Source: Streptosporangium subroseum
Lineage (GTDB): Bacteria > Actinomycetota > Actinomycetes > Streptosporangiales > Streptosporangiaceae
DNA: 56,403 bases
Direction of reading: 5' to 3'
Assembly (NCBI RefSeq): GCF_900188345.1
Contig: NZ_FZOD01000022.1
Span: 1 to 56,403, forward strand
This document shows, piece after piece, positions 51,990-56,403 of the stretch; within the stretch, counting starts at the first letter, position 1, and the number at the start of each line of letters is the position of its first letter. The notes beneath the pieces are model-generated. The model had not been told where the DNA came from, did no database searches, and saw only the letters and a list, made by a program, of their open reading frames with translations. Both the position numbers and the translations under genes were made by a program.

Positions 51990-52195
51990 GGTTCAACCCG
52001 CCGAGGGACGCTTCCCCACCGGCCCTCGCCTTCGGTCCGCGGCGCCGAGGGGTGGTTTCACACCGGTTCTCGCCTCCAACCCGTAACTTCTCGCCTTCGG
52101 CCCGCGGCGCCGAGGGCCGGTCTTCCCCCTCGATTCGCAGCGCTGAGGGGGAGGCTTCACGTCGGCCCTCGCCTCCGGTCCGCCACCCGGAACAC
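51990..52195. repeat. ~40-bp degenerate tandem repeats, divergent gap
   Basis: About five units with CTCGCCTTCGG(T/C)CCGCGGCG and CCGAGGG cores at about 51990, 52027, 52090, 52129 and 52167, length 21-44. They fill the space between the divergent propeller and gabD2 genes. Confidence 0.65.
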
Positions 52196-52247
52196 CGGTC
52201 GCCGTTCCGGGTAGCCAGAGATTGTCCCGCGCGATTACTCTGCGGTC

Positions 52248-53813
52248 ATGGCTGTCACTCTTGGAGCAACGCGGACCCTCGACCCGAACATGATCGAGCG
52301 CATCGTCCGGCAGGTCGTCTCCAGCGAGAAGACCCAGGAGATCGTCGCGCCGTTCACCGGCGAGCCCCTCGCCGAGCTGCCCGTCTCCACGGCCAAGGAC
52401 GTCCAGGCCGCCTACGCCGTGGCCCGGGAGGCGCGCAAGGCCTGGGCCGCGCTGCCCGTGCGCGAACGGATCAAGCCCTTCCTCCAGCTGCACGACGCCA
52501 TCCTCGACCGCCGCGAGGAGATCCTCGACCTGGTCCAGTGGGAGACCGGAAAGGCCCGCAGGCACGCCTTCGAGGAGGTCCTCGACGTCGCGGGCTGCAC
52601 GCTCTACTACGTACGGCGGGCACCCGGCCTCCTGGAGCCCAGGTCGCGCGCGGGCGTCTTCCCCATCGCGACAAAAACGGCCGAGGTGCGCCGGCCCAAG
52701 GGGACCGTGGCCCTGATCTCCCCGTGGAACTACCCACTGTCGCTCGGCGTCACCGACGTCGTCCCGGCCCTGATCGCGGGCAACGCCGTGGTCCACAAGC
52801 CCGACACCCAGACCGCCCTGTCCACGCTGTGGACGATCGACCTGCTGGTCTCCCTCGGGATGCCCCGCGAGATCTGGCAGGTCGTCCTCGGCGACCCCGC
52901 CGAGATCGGTGACGCGCTGATCGAGGACGCCGACTACGTGGCGTTCACCGGCTCCACCCGCGGCGGCCGGAAGATCGCCGAAGCGGCGGCCAAGCGGCTG
53001 ATCGGCTGCTCGCTGGAGCTCGGCGGCAAGAACCCGATGATCGTCCTCGACGACGCGGACCTGGACGTGGCGGCCCAGGGCGCGCTGCGCGCCTGCTTCA
53101 CCAACGCCGGGCAGCTGTGCCTGTCCATCGAGCGGCTCTACGTCCACGACGCCGTGTACGACGCGTTCGTGGAGAAGTTCGTCCGCCAGACACGGAACAT
53201 GAAGCTCGGCTCCGGGCTCGACTGGAACGTGCAGATGGGCTCCCTGACCTCCCGGCGCCAGCTCGACGCGGTCAGCGCCCACGTGGACGACGCCGTCGCG
53301 AAGGGGGCCGAGGTCCTCACCGGCGGAAAGGCCCGCCCCGACATCGGCCCGCTGTTCTACGAGCCCACCATCCTGGCCGGCGTGGACGAGAGCATGGACC
53401 TGTGCCGCGCCGAGACCTTCGGCCCGGTCGTCGCGATCTATCGGTTCGCCGGTGAGGACGAGGCGGTCGAGAGGGCCAACGACACCGACTACGGCCTCAA
53501 CGCCTCCATCTGGACCCGGGACCTGTCCCGCGGACGCGCGCTCGCCTCCCGGATCAACGCCGGAACCGTCAACGTCAACGAGGGGTACGGCTCGGCCTAC
53601 GCCTCCTACGACGCGCCCATGGGCGGGATGAAATCCTCGGGGCTCGGCCGGCGCCACGGGACCGAGGGCCTGCTGAAGTACACCGAGGTGCAGACCATCT
53701 CCAGCCAGGCCTCCTGGCTGGGCTTCGAGCCGATCCTCGGCATGGGCTACGACAAGTACGCCGACACCCTCGCAGGCCTCCTCAAGATCATGAAACAGCT
53801 CCACCTGAAGTAA
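52248..53813 (+). CDS. gabD2: Succinate-semialdehyde dehydrogenase family aldehyde dehydrogenase
   Basis: 521 residues of NAD(P)-dependent aldehyde dehydrogenase: SPWNYPLSLGV, GNAVVHKPD, AFTGSTRGGRKIAE, the catalytic glutamate region ELGGKNP and catalytic cysteine in NAGQLCLS, then ETFGPVVAIYRF. Length and the start MAVTLGATRTLDPNMIERIV fit the GabD2 group that oxidises succinic semialdehyde to succinate. Together with the PLP decarboxylase 490 bases downstream it may form a GABA-type route. Its last 67 bases overlap a - strand reading frame. Confidence 0.93.
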   Translation: MAVTLGATRTLDPNMIERIVRQVVSSEKTQEIVAPFTGEPLAELPVSTAKDVQAAYAVAREARKAWAALPVRERIKPFLQLHDAILDRREEILDLVQWETGKARRHAFEEVLDVAGCTLYYVRRAPGLLEPRSRAGVFPIATKTAEVRRPKGTVALISPWNYPLSLGVTDVVPALIAGNAVVHKPDTQTALSTLWTIDLLVSLGMPREIWQVVLGDPAEIGDALIEDADYVAFTGSTRGGRKIAEAAAKRLIGCSLELGGKNPMIVLDDADLDVAAQGALRACFTNAGQLCLSIERLYVHDAVYDAFVEKFVRQTRNMKLGSGLDWNVQMGSLTSRRQLDAVSAHVDDAVAKGAEVLTGGKARPDIGPLFYEPTILAGVDESMDLCRAETFGPVVAIYRFAGEDEAVERANDTDYGLNASIWTRDLSRGRALASRINAGTVNVNEGYGSAYASYDAPMGGMKSSGLGRRHGTEGLLKYTEVQTISSQASWLGFEPILGMGYDKYADTLAGLLKIMKQLHLK

Positions 53814-54148
53814 AGCCCTGGCAGAGCCTCGGGAGCCGGGGACGGTATGCGCGTCGGCGAGGTCTGGTCGTCGTCGGCATCACCCAGCCGATCACCGCTC
53901 CCGCCGAGCGTCACGAGATCCTCGCTCACTCCGGTGACCTCGACTCCCGCGGCCCGGCCCTGGGCGATCGCCGAGGCGATCGCCTCCACCGCAGTGGATG
54001 CCTCGCGGTCGAACGCGGCGACTCCGGGCCCGCCCGTGACGGGATCGAGCGACACCGTGGCATCGTCCCATCCCGCTTCGTACAGGGCGTCGATCGTCTC
54101 TTCGCCGCTCGGGGCTGTGAAGTGTAGTTCGAAGCTGTAGACGCTCAT
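53747..54148 (-). pseudogene. Probably decayed small gene lacking its C-terminal HTH
   Basis: ATG at 54148 or GTG at 54157 (GGAGGGA upstream) opens a frame whose first 80 residues (MSVYSFELHFTAP...EALYEAG-like DALYEAGWDDATVS...VAAFDREASTAVEAIASAI...VSEDLVTLGG) match a small actinobacterial family that normally continues into an XRE-like HTH. Here the HTH is missing and the frame runs into the antisense of the gabD2 3' end, giving an implausible tail ending RVSAYLS. I read this as a truncated remnant. The gene is antisense to gabD2 at its end. Confidence 0.5.
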
Positions 54149-54303
54149 GAGGCCCACTCTCCCTCCGGTAGATCGTCTTCTGGCCTGTGCGGACGCTGGT
54201 CGGCGAGGCGAGTGGAGCTGACTTTACTTTGCGTAACTCGTTGACCAGAGGGCGTTCGCCGGCGTTGGCGGTTCGTCATGGGGGCGACCAGTATCTCCGT
54301 GTG

Positions 54304-55692
54304 ATGTGGAACATTGAGGAGTTCGTACGCGCAGCCGGTGTGACCGTCGACGAGCTGGCCGCCTACGTGGACGAGAGCCAGCGGGGTCTGCCTCCCGTCA
54401 TCGGTCGCAGGCCCCCGCGCGAGCTGGCCGAGCGGCTCGGGCTCGCGCGGTGGATGCGAGAGGGAGGGATGACCCCGGAGGGCTACGGGGAGTTCCTGCG
54501 CGCCTATCTCGCCGAGGGCACCAGGCTGCACCACCCGGCTTATCTGGCCCACCAGATCGCCTCGCCCGACTTTCCCGCCGCCCTCGCCGACTTCGTCCAC
54601 GGCGCGGCCAACAACCCGATGGCGATCTACGAGATGGGCGCCTCGGCGGCGACGGTCGAGTTCGAGGTCCTGCGCTGGATGCTCGGCAAGGTCGGGTACG
54701 GCGAGGCGGGCGGCGGCGTGCTCACCCACGGGGGGTCGCTGGCCAACCTCACCGCCCTGCTGGCCGCGCGGGCGGCCGCCGCACCGGACGCGTGGACCGA
54801 CGGGGTCCCCGGCGACCTCGCCCTGCTCGCGCCGGAGTCGGCGCACTACTCGCTCACCCGCGCCGCCGCGATCCTCGGCCTGGGGGAGCGCGCGGTCATG
54901 CCGCTGGACGTGGACGGGCTGGGCAGGATCGACGTCGCGAGGCTGCCCGACGCCCTGGACCGCGTGCGCCGGGCGGGACGGCGGCCGATGGCCCTGGTGG
55001 CGAACGCCGGCTCGACCGGGACCGGGCTCTACGACGACCTGCGCGGGATCGGCGGGTTCTGCGCGGACAACGGCGTCTGGTTCCACGTGGACGGCGCTCA
55101 CGGAGCCTCGGCGCTGCTGTCGGAGGAGCATCGGCACCTGCTCGAAGGGATCGAGCTCGCCGACTCGCTGATCTGGGACGCGCACAAGATGCTGCGGACC
55201 TCCAGCCTGGTGGCGGCGGTCCTGACCAGGCGCGAGGGGGACCTGGACGCGGCCTTCCGGCAGCGGGCGAGCTACCTGTTCTACGGCGACCAGGGTTTCG
55301 ACCTGATCGGCAGGACCGTGGAGTGCAGCAAGGCCGAACTGGGCCTGAAGATCTTCCTCAACCTGGCCTGGCGGGGCGAGCGGGGCCTGGGCGACCACGT
55401 CGCGCGGCAGTACGCCACCGCGCACCGCTTCTGGGAGCTGGCTCGCGAGCGACCCGGTTTCGAATGCCCGTACGAGCCGGAGAGCAACATCGTCTGCTTC
55501 CGGTACGGCACCGGCGACCAAGCCGGGATCCGCGAGCGCCTGATGGAGGACGGCGCGTTCCCACTGACCTCCACCGAGATCGGCGGCATCCGCCATCTGC
55601 GGGTCACCGTCATGGCTCCGGCCACGGACGACAAGACGCTGGAGGCCCTCCTCGACCGGATCGCGGACCGTGAACGCCCGGCCGGCGAGTGA
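54304..55692 (+). CDS. PLP-dependent group II decarboxylase
   Basis: 462 residues from ATG at 54304 (MWNIEEFVRAAGVTVDEL); longer in-frame starts exist upstream and no Shine-Dalgarno decides. Fold type I PLP enzyme: THGGSLANLTAL, SAHYSLTRAA, the PLP aspartate in WFHVDGAHGAS and the Schiff-base lysine in IWDAHKML. Related to glutamate/tyrosine/2,4-diaminobutyrate decarboxylases; the amino-acid substrate cannot be decided by eye. With gabD2 nearby, glutamate or diaminobutyrate is most likely. Frames on the - strand through this gene are shadows. Confidence 0.88.
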   Translation: MWNIEEFVRAAGVTVDELAAYVDESQRGLPPVIGRRPPRELAERLGLARWMREGGMTPEGYGEFLRAYLAEGTRLHHPAYLAHQIASPDFPAALADFVHGAANNPMAIYEMGASAATVEFEVLRWMLGKVGYGEAGGGVLTHGGSLANLTALLAARAAAAPDAWTDGVPGDLALLAPESAHYSLTRAAAILGLGERAVMPLDVDGLGRIDVARLPDALDRVRRAGRRPMALVANAGSTGTGLYDDLRGIGGFCADNGVWFHVDGAHGASALLSEEHRHLLEGIELADSLIWDAHKMLRTSSLVAAVLTRREGDLDAAFRQRASYLFYGDQGFDLIGRTVECSKAELGLKIFLNLAWRGERGLGDHVARQYATAHRFWELARERPGFECPYEPESNIVCFRYGTGDQAGIRERLMEDGAFPLTSTEIGGIRHLRVTVMAPATDDKTLEALLDRIADRERPAGE

Positions 55693-55912
55693 CGATCAAC
55701 GGCCCTCCCATCGCCCGGACCAAGATTGTCTGGTTTATGCCTATATATGTTTTTTGATCCCTTTCTAGGGTATGTAGCCGCCGATTCAAGAGCGAGACAT
55801 TCTCCGGCGTTTTCGGGCGTGGCGAATGCCGACGCTTCCGCCCCGCACGGCCGATCGGCCGTAGCCGGGTGGTCGGCCTCAGGGCTGGGTGCTCGGGTGA
55901 GGAGTGATGATC

Positions 55913-56403
55913 GTGAACAGCAAAGCGCAGCTAGCCCTGGCGGTCGCCGCGGGCTACGCCCTCGGCCGACGCCAGAAGCTGAAGTTGGCTCTCGCGCTGG
56001 CGATGGCCGGGGCGACGGGCCGGATGGGAACCAGCCAGCGCAAGCTGCTGCAGCAGGGAATCAAGACGCTCAGCTCTTCTCCGGAGTTGGAGAAGATCAC
56101 TGCCGGCGTTCGCGACGGCCTGCTGGAGGCCGGGAAGGCCGCGGCCGTGGCGGCGGCGAGCAAGCAGATCAACTCGCTGAGCACCAGGCTCTCCGACCGG
56201 GCCGAGTCGCTGCGGAACCCCAGCCGGTCCGATGACGACGCCGACGACGCCGACGACGCCGAAGAGGCGGAAGGCGGGCGGGCGAACGGCAAGGCCAAGC
56301 CTCAGAAGGCGGCGAGCAAGTCTCGCAGCGCGGAACGGCCCAAGAGCACGAAGAAGTCCACCGCCTCCGATGACGACGAGGAGCCGTTGGACGACGAGGA
56401 GGA
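55913..56403 (+). CDS. Gas-vesicle-cluster-like small protein (3' partial)
   Basis: The frame runs off the window, so the gene is 3' partial. GTG at 55913 has GAGGAG eight bases upstream; ATG at 55907 is the alternative. The start (NSKAQLALAVAAGYALGRRQKLKLALALAMAGATGR) is an Ala/Lys-rich amphipathic-hydrophobic helix, followed by LSSSPELEKITAGVRDGLLEAGKAAAVAAASKQIN and a Lys/Asp-rich disordered tail. From memory this resembles accessory proteins at the head of actinobacterial gas-vesicle (gvp) clusters; the next genes would decide. The gap 55693-55912 is AT-rich near 55740 and otherwise empty. Confidence 0.55.
   Translation, partial: MNSKAQLALAVAAGYALGRRQKLKLALALAMAGATGRMGTSQRKLLQQGIKTLSSSPELEKITAGVRDGLLEAGKAAAVAAASKQINSLSTRLSDRAESLRNPSRSDDDADDADDAEEAEGGRANGKAKPQKAASKSRSAERPKSTKKSTASDDDEEPLDDEE

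Noticed and set aside
54145..55596. Long - strand ORF opposite the decarboxylase
   Set aside because: It is the GC-rich shadow of the PLP decarboxylase; the + frame carries all motifs.

Overview
The window is high-GC actinobacterial DNA. Gene content and order suggest the Streptosporangium/Nonomuraea group (order Streptosporangiales), but no rRNA is present to confirm this. Clues are a CIRCE-controlled groES-groEL1 pair with a His-rich GroEL tail, a SigD/ShbA-type sigma factor next to guaB-guaB3 and DUF5319, a class F sortase, GTG starts and ECF/ABC export operons. I recognise no tRNA, rRNA, insertion sequence, prophage or CRISPR array.

Layout. 1-3102: two DUF11 cell-surface proteins, the first cut by the window edge. 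3240-5062 (-): a two-gene ATPase + PIN-nuclease module lying between hairpins, a defence candidate. 5118-8524 (-): a four-gene double ABC-2 export operon. 8926-17443: coaA, glmS, a membrane protein, the NAD(P)HX repair enzyme, alanine racemase, an alpha/beta hydrolase and tsaE. 17615-18826: a surface protein with its class F sortase. 19169-21325: tsaB-rimI-tsaD, which completes the t6A set. 21514-23214: an old-yellow-enzyme gene divergent from a MarR regulator. 23464-26080 (-): a coiled-coil protein and a THUMP-like methyltransferase. 26382-28557: promoter, CIRCE, groES, groEL1. 28802-30133: sigma factor, a short RsdA-like ORF and DUF5319. 30438-34624: a TrmB/LuxR-like regulator divergent from guaB-guaB3. 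34934-38110: an XRE-like protein, then nagA and a SIS sugar-phosphate enzyme. 38197-41934 (-): an ECF sigma/ABC exporter operon. 42233-56403: glpD, a fungalysin-type protease, an MFS/AraC divergent pair, a beta-propeller lipoprotein, gabD2, a probably decayed small gene, a PLP decarboxylase and the start of a gas-vesicle-type accessory gene.

Functional links. glmS makes glucosamine-6-phosphate, while nagA and the SIS enzyme return N-acetylglucosamine-6-phosphate toward fructose-6-phosphate. alr supplies D-alanine for the wall that carries the sortase substrates. tsaE, tsaB and tsaD together make the t6A tRNA modification. The PLP decarboxylase and GabD2 could form a short amine-to-acid route, which is inference.

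The most unusual signal is not a gene. Most larger gaps between transcription units hold imperfect tandem repeats, and the repeat unit is different at every locus. At several loci (coaA, sortase, tsaD, marR, the TrmB/LuxR-like regulator, DUF5319) the first copy of the array is the last codons and stop codon of the adjacent gene, so the array repeats that gene's 3' end. I call these stop-anchored echo arrays. The cleanest case is a 39-bp two-copy unit at DUF5319. Other arrays lie upstream of genes, including a 10-bp array upstream of the groES promoter.
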